From NCBI GenBank assembly GCA_004793585.1, contig SRZB01000024.1:1-50505 (forward strand): 50,505 nt of DNA, in the 5' to 3' direction. Each line of letters starts with the position of its first letter. The stretch's first letter is position 1. This DNA is from Hominisplanchenecus murintestinalis (GTDB taxonomy: Bacteria; Bacillota; Clostridia; Lachnospirales; Lachnospiraceae). The translations under genes were made by a program, and so were the position numbers. The notes beneath the pieces are model-generated. The model saw only the letters and a program-made list of their open reading frames with translations, ran no database searches and was not told where the DNA came from. Shown piece by piece: positions 8,901-17,256 of the stretch.

Positions 8901-10272
8901 ATTCCAAGAATCGTTCAGGCAAAATTACATCTTGATATTCGCTTCTAAACGAAATAGCTAACCGTACATTATTTTTTTCACTCACTTTTTTATATAATAT
9001 TGGCAAAACAGATTTCCATAATTGTGGTTTCCAACTCTCATTCAATGCATCAATAAGAATTGGCACTGTTTTTCCATTTATTTCTCCAATTACATCTAAG
9101 ATGTCTATGAGCTCTTCAAAATCAAGATTTAATCTCAAATTATTTTTCAACTGTTCAAATATATTGATATCTGAAAGGCAATCACTTCCAATAATTAATA
9201 ACGCATCTTCATTTGCATCAAGCAATGAAATCGTTTCATTTGCGAAAAGCTGTGTTTTCCCCATACCAGCTTTTCCTTCAACTACCAAAAACTTTTTGTT
9301 AAGCAGATTACGTTCTATTTCTGGTAACACTAACCAATAGAATAATTCCTTTAGTTGCTTCAATTTTTCAATATATATTTTTAATCTAGTCTCTTTATTT
9401 TTATCTCGGTTTTTAATTTTTTCATACTCATTTTGTGCATCCGCTAATTTTGCTTCTATTTCATTTATATCATTTTCAAATGCTGTAGAAATCATCTCTT
9501 GCCATTTTTCAACATCGCAAATGCTCTCAGAATTTACATCTGGTATTGAGATAACAAATTCAGAAAGCTTGCGAGCATATTTATACATGTCATCAAATTT
9601 CCATCGCAAAGAAGCAACTTCTTCAATGAGGTTTCTTTTTTTCCCATTGTAATAGTCTAATGCATACCGATCTTGTAAAAAAATAGATAAATCTCTCGAT
9701 GCCTCCGTATCCACATTAAACTCAGCATTAAAACGTTCCCCAAGAATGTCAACTGTTATAGAGGCTCTATTTACAAACCACTCATGTGAAATATTATGAT
9801 CATCAAAGTAATATTTTCCTAAAAATGGGTATTTTCGAACCAAATCAAGTATCGTTGTATCTGTGATCGGTTGTAATACAATATTTGCATCACTCAACAT
9901 CTTCTCAATATCTTTATAACCATCACAAGTCGTCGTAAGTGCTTTATTACAAAATAAATAAATAACGTCAAGCCTTCCTTTATAGTGCTTAACTGCTTTT
10001 TCTGCCGATTCTTTGATTTGATTATAATCCGCATCCTTGTCAAAAAATTTTGCCTGGTACCCAATATATCTATCGTTTTCTTCATCTAATATAGGTTCCG
10101 ATTCAATTCCAGGATTATTGGGATTGCTATGTACATATTTATGCTTTTTATTCTGAGAAAGAAATTCATATGTAAATAATTGCCTACTTAAATCTTCAAA
10201 TTTATATCTGACACCCCTCGCATCGTTATTGCACGTAACGAATTGTTCCCACGTAATTTGTCCTGCTGCCAA
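5980..10272 (-). CDS. Giant STAND-like NTPase with N-terminal Mrr-like nuclease domain, Avs-like (putative defence)
   Basis: A protein of about 1430 residues. Residues ~15-150 resemble an Mrr/PD-(D/E)XK nuclease: YKFEDLSRQLF, then GIESEPILDEENDRYIGYQAKFF, with the E and QxK pattern of the fold. A P-loop, VVEGKAGMGKTQLF, lies near residue 332, followed by a probable Walker B (KTVPILIDALNESW). The rest is a long helical region typical of STAND sensor domains; no named repeat is obvious. A nuclease-NTPase-sensor order is what Avs-type antiphage proteins show, so defence by target-triggered DNA cleavage is inferred. TTG at 10272 is chosen because AGGAGAGGGTGAG precedes it; an ATG at 10320 has no ribosome site. 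It stands alone, outside the BREX locus. Confidence 0.7.
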   Translation of the reverse strand: MAAGQITWEQFVTCNNDARGVRYKFEDLSRQLFTYEFLSQNKKHKYVHSNPNNPGIESEPILDEENDRYIGYQAKFFDKDADYNQIKESAEKAVKHYKGRLDVIYLFCNKALTTTCDGYKDIEKMLSDANIVLQPITDTTILDLVRKYPFLGKYYFDDHNISHEWFVNRASITVDILGERFNAEFNVDTEASRDLSIFLQDRYALDYYNGKKRNLIEEVASLRWKFDDMYKYARKLSEFVISIPDVNSESICDVEKWQEMISTAFENDINEIEAKLADAQNEYEKIKNRDKNKETRLKIYIEKLKQLKELFYWLVLPEIERNLLNKKFLVVEGKAGMGKTQLFANETISLLDANEDALLIIGSDCLSDINIFEQLKNNLRLNLDFEELIDILDVIGEINGKTVPILIDALNESWKPQLWKSVLPILYKKVSEKNNVRLAISFRSEYQDVILPERFLESDNVVQIEHRGFRDNLFEASKQFLAYYGIPFTPLHMFTADIYNPLFLTLYCKTYQGDEAELPVLYERILKNANNKVHMNLKKAIESAGYDETENLVFPVIEAISKMTLSSGRRHFEKSEIESLEIWTTLGLAPRSFITQLLRENILHDYESGGKTYVYFSFDQMNDYFSAKTILSMLQTEEEIKKYVHEHVLDIANGEVRNWGGKDLFVHVCALYATKFRKECIDIIDVIDDESDRMDLFRAYIESFEWRSEIYLNISELLELCNRYFIEPAVLWNSFINNSVKQNHLLNADNLYKVLKQYSVSKRDYLWTIFINGKTTDDDRIAQLIEIYNKGEVLEVYDKEQIRLLLILFSWVLTSSNRWLRDTTSKAMIEILKNHFEYTEYLLNLFSDVNDPYIIQRLYGIAFGACVKRNSENKEIFKSLVEFVFKDIFDKDMVYPDILLRDYARLIIERYLIEYPDEEKDYEIEKIKPSYKSMPIPGIEDQKYQDKDFKKGLFFIQHSMQFEGIGMYGDFGRYVFQSALRNFEVDDYKIFNYAMYYIINELGYKGDLFDDYDSFVGRFSYDRHRVLKTERIGKKYQWITMYNILARISDYYPMKNRFSMEEERVLYDGPWEPYVKDFDPTLNEHNLSCDDAPYFQQVDNHIKKSIQEKNYVKDDMTFDEDKWVKSSSIFWKYQKDDLLLTDDAGNQWIVLSKYADTGREDLAFDKLLIWNWLYGYFVTDQQLTILKEYANKKVNLINSDIAEIPESYTLYNREYPWSSGSKSVLDWQWKTMELETGETKLVESIVEEPQFSWVDALLKAYSGEEGDVKAEQESEKKIDEFNIPTVTKTYKREEPVTIKLERILNATQDLLWEEEFDASKEEVLSYSHPCAELINTLELRQNKYDGYYYDVNNELIAFDTDLTNQKAGLIIRKDALDKFLKLKKFHLVWFVNASKEIHDESLRITKFKDWTGLLEYTGDSIQGEYYIVES

Positions 10273-10394
10273 CTTCTCACCCTCTCCTCTTTTAAATTTA
10301 TGTTTTATCTGTTCATTCAAAATTTTATTCGATCAATAATCTGCCTCTAAATTAGTTGAAATCTACATCTGCAAATCATATTTCTTCACACTTT

Positions 10395-10751
10395 TCACAT
10401 TCCATCAATCAAATCATAACTCATATCCAGAAAATCCAGTGTCTTTGCTTCACTCACGCTTCCATCCAGCAGAATAGTAATCCAGTGCTGCTTATTCATG
10501 TGATATCCCGGCAAAAATCCATAAGTCTGAATAATCATGCCCGTCATTTCCGGATCACACTTTACATCCAAAACATCAACCGTACCATCTCCATCTAAGC
10601 CGAGCTTAGATTTCTCAACACGCATGAGCACTGCATACCATTTTCCATTTTTATGTCGGAGCACTGCACTGTCCGGTAGTTTACTCCATAAATATTCCGG
10701 AACTGTGCCATACTGTTTCTGCACATATTCAAATATTTCTTCTTTGTTCAC
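10395..10751 (-). CDS. MmcQ/YjbR family protein, 118 aa
   Basis: Matches the MmcQ/YjbR fold: an N-terminal helix with EYVQKQYGTVPEYLW, the beta strand KWYAVLMRV, then LDVKCDPEM and a C-terminal GYHMNKQHWITILLDGSV segment. Family members are small, cytoplasmic and of uncertain function (a CyaY-like DNA-binding fold has been proposed). Length is normal. It reads away from the oriT region and is probably monocistronic. Confidence 0.85.
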   Translation of the reverse strand: MNKEEIFEYVQKQYGTVPEYLWSKLPDSAVLRHKNGKWYAVLMRVEKSKLGLDGDGTVDVLDVKCDPEMTGMIIQTYGFLPGYHMNKQHWITILLDGSVSEAKTLDFLDMSYDLIDGM

Positions 10752-10891
10752 AATCTATTCAACTCCTGATTCTTCTGATATCCTGCCCATAATCATACCA
10801 CATTTTCGTATCCCGTACTACCTGCCAAATTCTTTTGCATTTTCCCGGTTCTCCTGACTTTAACTAATAGAGGGGTAAAACAGCAAGGACA

Positions 10892-10947
10892 GGAAGTGAG
10901 GATACACTTCCGGAAAATCCCAATTCAGGGGACCCTGCCCTAAATTG
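10892..10947. other. Putative origin of transfer (oriT)
   Basis: Two inverted repeats lie in the 250-base gap before mobC. The first is GGAAGTG-N6-CACTTCC (10892-10911). The second has arms CAATTCAGGG and CCCTAAATTG around a seven-base loop (10921-10947), with one mismatch. Close repeats of this kind directly upstream of mobC and a relaxase are typical of mobilisation origins. The nick site cannot be placed from sequence alone. Confidence 0.6.
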
Positions 10948-11001
10948 AAAAAGCGCTGAAAGCAACGATACTACTGCCCTCTCAGAAAGGAGAACCCGAC
11001 A

Positions 11002-11325
11002 ATGGCTGAAAGAAAGCGAAACAAAGAAATCCATTTTTATGTCACCGAAGAGGAGCGGAAGCTTATCCGCAGGAAGATGATAGAATCAAAGACCAAAAAC
11101 ATGGGAGCTTATCTGCGTAAAATGGCAATCGACGGTTACATCGTCAACACCGACACTACTCCGCTAAAGAAACAGTATGAGGAAATGCACAAGATTGGCG
11201 TAAATATCAATCAGATTGCAAAAAAGGTAAATACCACCGGAGATCTATACCCGGAGGAAATGAAAGAATTGAAAGAGATGGTGAAAGAACTATGGCATAT
11301 ATTAAGATCTTCCCCATTAAAGTAA
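11002..11325 (+). CDS. mobC: MobC-like relaxosome accessory protein
   Basis: A 107-residue protein with a ribbon-helix-helix-like N-terminus (KEIHFYVTEEERKLIRRKM) and the MobC signature GVNINQIAKKVN near residue 73. MobC proteins bind oriT and help the relaxase melt the nick region. It sits just after the oriT-like repeats and overlaps the relaxase start by 34 bases, as usual for these modules. AGAAAGGAG precedes the ATG. Confidence 0.9.
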   Translation: MAERKRNKEIHFYVTEEERKLIRRKMIESKTKNMGAYLRKMAIDGYIVNTDTTPLKKQYEEMHKIGVNINQIAKKVNTTGDLYPEEMKELKEMVKELWHILRSSPLK

Positions 11326-12671
11326 CAGACAAGAAAGCTCTGGACTATATCACGAATCCAGACAAGACTGATGAAAAACTGTTAGTTTCAAGTTTTGGCT
11401 GTTCCCCGGAAACTGCAGATCTTGAATTTTCTATGACAAGAGAAATGGCAAAAAAGAATGGAATGGACAAAGGCGATAACCTGGCATTTCATCTGATCCA
11501 GTCATTTAAACCTGGAGAAGTTGATGCCGAAACCGCCCACCGCTTAGGACAACAATTTGCAGATGAAGTACTGAAAGGAAAATATGAATACGTGATCAGC
11601 ACCCATGTTGATAAAAATCATATCCATAACCACATCATCTTTAATGCAGCAAGTTTTGTTGATTATCACAAATATGTTTCCAATAAGCGGAGCTACCATA
11701 AAATCTGCCAGATCAGTAATCGCATTTGCCATGAAAATGGACTCGCCACCAGTATGCCAACCGGAGAAAAAGGCAAAAGTTATAAGGAGAACATGGAATA
11801 TCATCGTGGCACCAGTTGGAAAGCCAAGCTACGTGTTGCAGTTGATAAGGCAATCTGGACTTCCATCAACTATGAGGAATTTCTACAAAAAATGCAGTTA
11901 GCCGGATATGAAGTCCGCCAAGGAAAACACCTGTCCTTTCGTGCACCGGAGCAGAAAAACTTCACTTATATGAAATCTCTCGGAAGTTATTATAGCGAAG
12001 AAAATGTCCGCATCCGCTTATCTAAAAATCGCAGCAAAGTGAAAACTCCAAAGCATCTGTCCAGAGAAGCTCGCCTGTATATCAATATCTCCACGTATGT
12101 AACGACAGGCAATCGAGAAGGATTTGAACATTGGGCAAAACTAAATAATCTAAAAGAGGCAGCCCGCACTTTCAACTATCTTTCCGAAAACAACCTGCTG
12201 AATTATGAGGATTTCAGGCAGCATGTATCTGACATTGAAGCTTCTGTGAAAGTTGCCGACCAAAGAATTGCACAAATCAACAGTGATCTAAGCACGCAGA
12301 AAGTCATTCAGAAACACTGCGATTCTTACCGACTCTGCCGTAAAGTGATAGAAGATTGCAAATCTGCAAAAAATCCAAAAGCATACCGCACCAAGCATCA
12401 GGCAGAATACCAGCTCCACGATTCACTAAAAAAAGAGCTTCAGGATCTCGGTGTTACCAAAATCCCAAGCTCTAATAAAATCCAGAAGCAAATTGAAAAT
12501 CTTGAATCTGAACAGGCTGCTACCGACCGGGAAAAACAGGAATTACAGAAAAAGCAGAAAACCCTGGAAATCATTCAGCAGAATTTCACTACACTGCTCG
12601 ATGCTCCTGAGATCGGTACAGACTTGCTTCCAGCAAAACGAGAATCTGTTTCTGTCACAAGAGATAAATAA
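11292..12671 (+). CDS. MobA-type relaxase (PF03432 family)
   Basis: A 459-residue relaxase/mobilisation nuclease. The metal-binding three-histidine motif is HVDKNHIHNHIIFNA near residues 101-115, preceded by YEYVIST. The catalytic tyrosine should lie near the N-terminus; Y18 (KALDYIT) is the best candidate. The C-terminal ~150 residues are coiled-coil and Gln/Lys-rich. Length is typical of the short relaxases on Clostridia mobilisable elements. It nicks oriT and pilots single-stranded DNA into a conjugation channel. No coupling protein or type IV secretion gene is visible here, so transfer machinery must lie outside the window or come from a helper. Confidence 0.92.
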   Translation: MAYIKIFPIKVTDKKALDYITNPDKTDEKLLVSSFGCSPETADLEFSMTREMAKKNGMDKGDNLAFHLIQSFKPGEVDAETAHRLGQQFADEVLKGKYEYVISTHVDKNHIHNHIIFNAASFVDYHKYVSNKRSYHKICQISNRICHENGLATSMPTGEKGKSYKENMEYHRGTSWKAKLRVAVDKAIWTSINYEEFLQKMQLAGYEVRQGKHLSFRAPEQKNFTYMKSLGSYYSEENVRIRLSKNRSKVKTPKHLSREARLYINISTYVTTGNREGFEHWAKLNNLKEAARTFNYLSENNLLNYEDFRQHVSDIEASVKVADQRIAQINSDLSTQKVIQKHCDSYRLCRKVIEDCKSAKNPKAYRTKHQAEYQLHDSLKKELQDLGVTKIPSSNKIQKQIENLESEQAATDREKQELQKKQKTLEIIQQNFTTLLDAPEIGTDLLPAKRESVSVTRDK

Positions 12672-12686
12672 GATTGCACTGGAAAC

Positions 12687-13205
12687 TCACTCATTTTCTT
12701 CCAAATCTTCCCAAGGTTTCAGACCCATTTCCTCCCAGGTGACACCATACGGTGCACCTCCGGAGGTATAACCGGCAATAAAGAAAAATTGGTCATCCTG
12801 CAAGATTTCTTCTTTGGTCACATTATCTCTTGCTTCTTTTTTCCGTTTTGCTCGCCTCTGTTGCTTCTTTTGTTTCGCAACAGCTGCTTTTTCTTCCGGC
12901 GTTTTCTTGTGTCCTTTTGCCATAAGTGTTTCAAGTGTAATTCCACTCTGAATGTCTCTCAGGATACGTTCTTCATAACCCTTTTCACGCTTTTCGACAA
13001 TTTTATAAAATTCTTCATATTCCGTTTTAGGAGCAAGCACTTGAACTGCTGTAAACAACCTTTTGCATATATCATTCATTTCAGTAGCATCCGGCATTCG
13101 CTGATTCTCAAGATAAAACTTCAAGTACATTTTGTATGTTTTATCTGCTATTGCACTCTTCTGTTTTTGTTTTAAGTTTTTATAGCTTCTGTCGTTCCGC
13201 TGCAT
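12687..13205 (-). CDS. Hypothetical protein convergent with the relaxase, 172 aa
   Basis: Highly charged. It has a lysine/arginine-rich stretch at residues ~95-130 (KKTPEEKAAVAKQKKQQRR) and a C-terminal aromatic/acidic end (YTSGGAPYGVTWEEMGLKPW). Not recognised. It ends 16 bases from the relaxase stop on the opposite strand. It follows the DUF188 gene by 10 bases, suggesting the end of a leftward operon. Nucleic-acid binding is possible from the basic region, but this is a guess. Confidence 0.6.
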   Translation of the reverse strand: MQRNDRSYKNLKQKQKSAIADKTYKMYLKFYLENQRMPDATEMNDICKRLFTAVQVLAPKTEYEEFYKIVEKREKGYEERILRDIQSGITLETLMAKGHKKTPEEKAAVAKQKKQQRRAKRKKEARDNVTKEEILQDDQFFFIAGYTSGGAPYGVTWEEMGLKPWEDLEENE

Positions 13206-13215
13206 CTATAATTCC

Positions 13216-13674
13216 TCATCTGCCTTCTTTCACCCGTGCCATCAAAAGCATTTTTTCAAAAGACTGAGCGAATCTTTCATCATCTTCCTCCGTCCGCTTC
13301 TTCGGTCCCTTGATATGACATTTACGGGAACTTCTTCTAGCTTTTTTATTCAAGTGACGTTCCATTAGCATCTGATCAATATTATCATTCGTGTACCATT
13401 TACCTGATTGATGAATAGTATAAGCACCTTTTCCCAATGCCATTGCTGCCACACCGTAGTCCTGTGATACGACAATATCTCCTTTATGGCAGATACTGAT
13501 CAGTTTATAATCTACTGCATCTGCTCCTGCACCGACAACAACAACTTTGCTATAAGCCGATGACAGAACATGATTCGTATCACACAACAACGTTACCGGA
13601 ACACTATTATCTTTTGCGATTTTTTCAATAATTGCAACTACAGGGCAGGCATCTGCATCAACAAATATTTGCAT
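13216..13674 (-). CDS. YaiI/YqxD (DUF188) family protein
   Basis: Starts MQIFVDADACPV, the family hallmark, and continues with SQDYGVAAMALGKGA and YTNDNIDQML. The N-terminal acidic residues resemble a PIN/NYN-like nuclease fold; biochemical function is not established. ATG at 13674 matches the family's usual start and has AGAGGAG 11 bases upstream. An earlier ATG (13698) overlaps the SRAP stop as TAATG, so a version eight residues longer is possible. It has about 152 residues, normal length. Confidence 0.88.
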   Translation of the reverse strand: MQIFVDADACPVVAIIEKIAKDNSVPVTLLCDTNHVLSSAYSKVVVVGAGADAVDYKLISICHKGDIVVSQDYGVAAMALGKGAYTIHQSGKWYTNDNIDQMLMERHLNKKARRSSRKCHIKGPKKRTEEDDERFAQSFEKMLLMARVKEGR

Positions 13675-13697
13675 CTTTCCATTTCTCCTCTGAACCA

Positions 13698-14282
13698 TTA
13701 TAAGAATAAGCTCTGCTGCTCATATTCTGTCTCTCGCTTTAGCTGAACCGGTACCTGATGCAGAATCTGTTCCATTTTCCTGTCATCGAACCAATCTTCC
13801 AACTGCTCTTTTTCTAATATTAACGGCATACGGTCATGTACTTTTATCATAGATTCATTGGCTGCTGTAGTCATAATCACAAATCGTCGTTCATTCTCGA
13901 ACCAATCACAGAAGCCAGCCATATACAATACTGGTGCATCATATCTGGAAAATACATTTTTTTCTTTTAACCGATTCCACTCATAGAACCCACTTGCCGG
14001 TATCAATATACGGTGATAGAGGATTCCATTTCGAAAAGAAGTTTTGTCCATAACAGATTCTGTTCTTGCATTTATAACCAGATTCTTTCCTTGTGACAAT
14101 GGATATCCCCACTTGCAAACATCCAGTTTCAACCCATATTCTGATTTTTCAATAATCGGTGCCACATTAGTTGGAAAGATATCTCCTGCAAAATGTTCCT
14201 GCCGGATTCGTTGGTCTATATCATGCACTACTTTTTCGATTTCATCTGCCATATCAGAGTCAATATAATATCTACCACACAT
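13698..14282 (-). CDS. SRAP domain protein (HMCES/YedK family)
   Basis: The start is MCGRYYI, placing the catalytic Cys at position 2 after Met removal. The start at 14282 was chosen for that reason over an ATG nine bases earlier. Other family motifs are PTNVAPII, NARTES, the active-site GFYEW and HDRMPLIL. SRAP proteins form a covalent link with abasic sites in single-stranded DNA, protecting them during replication; several are SOS-linked. About 194 residues, near normal. It is coupled to the DUF188 gene and lies downstream of the phosphorylation module on the same strand. Confidence 0.92.
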   Translation of the reverse strand: MCGRYYIDSDMADEIEKVVHDIDQRIRQEHFAGDIFPTNVAPIIEKSEYGLKLDVCKWGYPLSQGKNLVINARTESVMDKTSFRNGILYHRILIPASGFYEWNRLKEKNVFSRYDAPVLYMAGFCDWFENERRFVIMTTAANESMIKVHDRMPLILEKEQLEDWFDDRKMEQILHQVPVQLKRETEYEQQSLFL

Positions 14283-14319
14283 AATTGTCACTTTCCCTCA
14301 AGCATTGCTTCATTTGTTT

Positions 14320-14556
14320 TCAATGCCATCCCACAGCTTTACCTGCCTCATCCGCACAGATAAAACCCAATATTGCCGCAAGATAACCAATCTTATGATT
14401 TATAATGCCAATAACACATAAAACTATAATCGCTCTGGTTCCAACCCATACCCCATTTGGTCCATGATTATAGTTTTTCCGGAGTTTGAAAAGCATATAT
14501 TGAATAAGTAACGTACATACGAAATATCCAATCCCATAAATCACAAATCCCAGCAT
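14320..14556 (-). CDS. Small membrane protein, 78 aa
   Basis: Two or three predicted membrane segments: FVIYGIGYFVCTLLIQYMLF at the N-terminus, RAIIVLCVIGIIN, then IGYLAAILGFICA. There is no catalytic motif. It follows the transglutaminase-like gene by 13 bases, so it is probably the last gene of the phosphorylation-module operon and could be a membrane partner for it. Not recognised as a named family. Confidence 0.65.
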   Translation of the reverse strand: MLGFVIYGIGYFVCTLLIQYMLFKLRKNYNHGPNGVWVGTRAIIVLCVIGIINHKIGYLAAILGFICADEAGKAVGWH

Positions 14557-14569
14557 ATCCTCAACCTCT

Positions 14570-15589
14570 TCATAATAGTTCTATACGGTGTATTCCAAGT
14601 CCTCTATTAGAACTTGTTCTTACTCTACCACAACTTTTTCCATCCGCCTGCAATTTCTGTACGATATAATCAGCTACTTCCTTCTCTATGGCAGATTTAT
14701 TCAATCTGCCTTCCGCACGAAATTCATATATCTTTTCATTTTTCGCAATCAACCTGTCTATATATGCCATAAGCCGGTGCCGCATCTGAAAGGAACAGCC
14801 TCTCTGCACATAATAATTCGCTTTCTTGCTTCTACATATCGGTAAGCTACTATCTGCTTTGTGATCCTGATTCATTAACTCATCTGTCAGATTAAAGTAA
14901 TCATATACCACGAACTGCTTATTCTGCCCTGTTGTACTTATATCCCAGGTAACATCTAACTGATACGGCTCTCCATCAATATCCACAATATTCCATGCAT
15001 GAGGCACACACTGTCCGCTTTTTATTGAATCACCGGTTGCAACGATACACTTCACATCAACTGCGTTCAGAAGAACCTTTACTGCTTTAGCAATTCCTTC
15101 GCATTGAGCTTTATGATGTGCAAAAACACCAAGAATATTGTGTGAAGCAATCACTCTGGATAGCTTATTCTTATCGCTTCCTTCATAATCATATTCAATA
15201 TTCCGACAAAACCAATCGTGCACACGAAGTTCTTTTTCATAATCATTACTTTCCAGCAGCTGCAGCTTTCCTGCAAGTTCATTTACCATTTTTTCAATTT
15301 TTCGGTTATATTCTTTTACCTTTTCTTTCGTAAAAAAATACTGCGGACATATCGCAAGACGTCCAAACATATCACTGGCAGTGCTACAGGCTGACTGGTT
15401 TAAAAAGTAAATCAATGGATTGTCCCTCGTCATTGCCATGAATATACGCTCAAAACTCTCTTGGCTAAATTCTTCACGCACTGGAATTGGAATAATCTCC
15501 TGATGTAACATTGCTCCATTGTAAAATGCCTTATAAATCGCCTGCTCTTGTTTATTTAATTGGTGATAATAATAGCGATCTACAATCAT
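14570..15589 (-). CDS. Transglutaminase-like cysteine protease-fold protein, 339 aa
   Basis: The transglutaminase core is clear at residues ~155-220: QCEGIAKAVKVLLNAV supplies the cysteine, VPHAWNIVDIDGE the histidine, and YQLDVTWD the aspartate. There is no signal peptide, so it is probably cytoplasmic, unlike many secreted relatives. The C-terminal ~100 residues are basic and helical. It follows the PP2C phosphatase by 15 bases in the same operon. A role in proteolysis or crosslinking within the module is inferred from the intact triad only. Confidence 0.82.
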   Translation of the reverse strand: MIVDRYYYHQLNKQEQAIYKAFYNGAMLHQEIIPIPVREEFSQESFERIFMAMTRDNPLIYFLNQSACSTASDMFGRLAICPQYFFTKEKVKEYNRKIEKMVNELAGKLQLLESNDYEKELRVHDWFCRNIEYDYEGSDKNKLSRVIASHNILGVFAHHKAQCEGIAKAVKVLLNAVDVKCIVATGDSIKSGQCVPHAWNIVDIDGEPYQLDVTWDISTTGQNKQFVVYDYFNLTDELMNQDHKADSSLPICRSKKANYYVQRGCSFQMRHRLMAYIDRLIAKNEKIYEFRAEGRLNKSAIEKEVADYIVQKLQADGKSCGRVRTSSNRGLGIHRIELL

Positions 15590-15604
15590 TTTCCTGTGAC
15601 TCCC

Positions 15605-16438
15605 TTACTCTTTTGCAAAATACACCATAACAACTGTGATATCATCCCCGCACCCAAGTTCACTGGTCTCCGTCAGCCAGTTCTTCAGATTTGCCTGTAC
15701 AGTCTCAGCTCCATGCTCTTGAATCATCTGCAGATAATCCTTACATGTCTTCTGGTACTCTTCATCAGAAGTATAACTGTTTGCAAATCCATCTGTAGAA
15801 AGAATATACATATATGGCTCTTTACTTTCCATTTCCCGTCTCCGCACCGATGCCACTGCTTTTCTCCATGCATCCGGTTTTGAAAGGGAATGTGTTTCTG
15901 TTCCAAGGAATTTCTCTGGTTCTACCAGCGGTGCGACTTCATCTTTTAACACAACACTGATATCACCATCTCCGATCTGGAAAGAAAATACAAAGCTGTC
16001 TGTCACTAGCATTCCAAGCAGCGTCGTTCCGTACAGAGAAAATACGGACGGCCACTTAATATTTCCATCTTCATCGGTCATTCCATCTACTTTATTTTTA
16101 TAAAAAGACTGTTTCACTCTTGCCTGCCACTCTTCACATACATCCTGAGCGAACCGCATATCACCTTCCCGGTTAAGGAATGTAATCAGATTAGAAAGTC
16201 CTGTTTCATCGTCTCCATAGACTTTCAGATAATTCTTCATCACTTCATAGAAAGAATTCACAGCAATCATAGATCCTCTGTCACTTCTGGGACATTTAGA
16301 ACTTCCATGACCGTCTGCAACTGAAACAATCGCAATCTTATCTGATATTTCTACGATTCGTTTATTGTCCTGGCAAGGCGTTTGATTTCTTACATGAGTC
16401 GCACCTTTGACGATTCCATCACATATATAGCGTTTCAT
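15605..16438 (-). CDS. PP2C-family protein phosphatase of a TerY-P-like triad
   Basis: The PP2C metal-binding motifs are present: CQDN near residue 22, VADGHGSS near 46, LSTDGFANS near 210, and GCGDDITVVMV at the C-terminus. The ATG at 16438 has GGAGGAG just upstream; an earlier in-frame ATG overlapping the VWA gene lacks one. VWA, PP2C and kinase genes adjacent to each other constitute the TerY-P phosphorylation triad described from comparative genomics. This phosphatase presumably reverses the kinase three genes upstream. About 277 residues, intact. Confidence 0.92.
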   Translation of the reverse strand: MKRYICDGIVKGATHVRNQTPCQDNKRIVEISDKIAIVSVADGHGSSKCPRSDRGSMIAVNSFYEVMKNYLKVYGDDETGLSNLITFLNREGDMRFAQDVCEEWQARVKQSFYKNKVDGMTDEDGNIKWPSVFSLYGTTLLGMLVTDSFVFSFQIGDGDISVVLKDEVAPLVEPEKFLGTETHSLSKPDAWRKAVASVRRREMESKEPYMYILSTDGFANSYTSDEEYQKTCKDYLQMIQEHGAETVQANLKNWLTETSELGCGDDITVVMVYFAKE

Positions 16439-16454
16439 CCGACTCCTCCTCTTC

Positions 16455-17252
16455 TTACCAGACAGCGCCTTCATCAAAATCATCTGGATTTGGAATGTTA
16501 CTCATATCAAGTACCAGCGGTGCCCCATTGTTTACAGGCGCAAAAGGATCATCTGCCGGTGCGGAAGCAGCTACGGAAGCTCCTGATGCTGTTCCAGATG
16601 CAGTAGCCACTGGTGCAGAAGCTGGTACAGAGTTTATTGGCTTGCTTGATGGAGCCGATACCATAGATGCTGTCGTAGATGCCCATTTAATCATTTTTGC
16701 AAGGGCTGCCGCATTATTTGCCTGTAAAACTAATTCATTATTCCCACAAAACTCAACTAACACGTCATCATCTGCATCTTGACCAATGGAAATTGCAATT
16801 TTAACTGCTTTTCTAAACCATGGTAATTTTTTCAATTTTTCCAGACTTCTTTTATAATCATCTGTAGGTTGTCCATCAGAAAGAAGTACTATAACCGGCG
16901 GTAATGCTCTTTCCGGCATTGGCGGAATGCTCAGCTGTGCCGCTAAAAGATCAAATGCTTTCCCCAGCTCTGTCAGCCCATTTGCATCCATATCTTCCCA
17001 TCCATAATCTTCAACAGGTACCGGAGTGGTTGTAATCCAGCTTGCACCTGATGAGAACTGTAAGGCACGGATTAAAAGCTGTGCATTCGGATTATTGTCC
17101 GCTGCAGAACGCATTTCCGGTATGCACTCCTGAATTGTATTGTTAACGATTCCAATTTTCTCTCCGTACATAGATCCTGAACAATCTACTACCCAAAAGA
17201 AATGAATCGGTCTTGTTGCCAATTCTCCACCTGGTCTTTGTAATACTTCCAT
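16455..17252 (-). CDS. VWA-domain protein, TerY-like
   Basis: The von Willebrand A domain spans residues ~15-205. Its metal site is intact: DCSGSMYG (DxSxS), the threonine in GLTELGKAF and the aspartate in LLSDGQP. It is followed by a Ala/Pro/Ser-rich linker of ~45 residues and an acidic tail (NPDDFDEGAVW). In TerY-P systems this protein is the third member beside kinase and phosphatase and is thought to be a scaffold or phosphorylation target. The low-complexity, serine-rich linker could be the kinase substrate; this is inference. It lies 4 bases after the 77-residue gene. Confidence 0.9.
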   Translation of the reverse strand: MEVLQRPGGELATRPIHFFWVVDCSGSMYGEKIGIVNNTIQECIPEMRSAADNNPNAQLLIRALQFSSGASWITTTPVPVEDYGWEDMDANGLTELGKAFDLLAAQLSIPPMPERALPPVIVLLSDGQPTDDYKRSLEKLKKLPWFRKAVKIAISIGQDADDDVLVEFCGNNELVLQANNAAALAKMIKWASTTASMVSAPSSKPINSVPASAPVATASGTASGASVAASAPADDPFAPVNNGAPLVLDMSNIPNPDDFDEGAVW

Positions 17253-17256
17253 CTTC

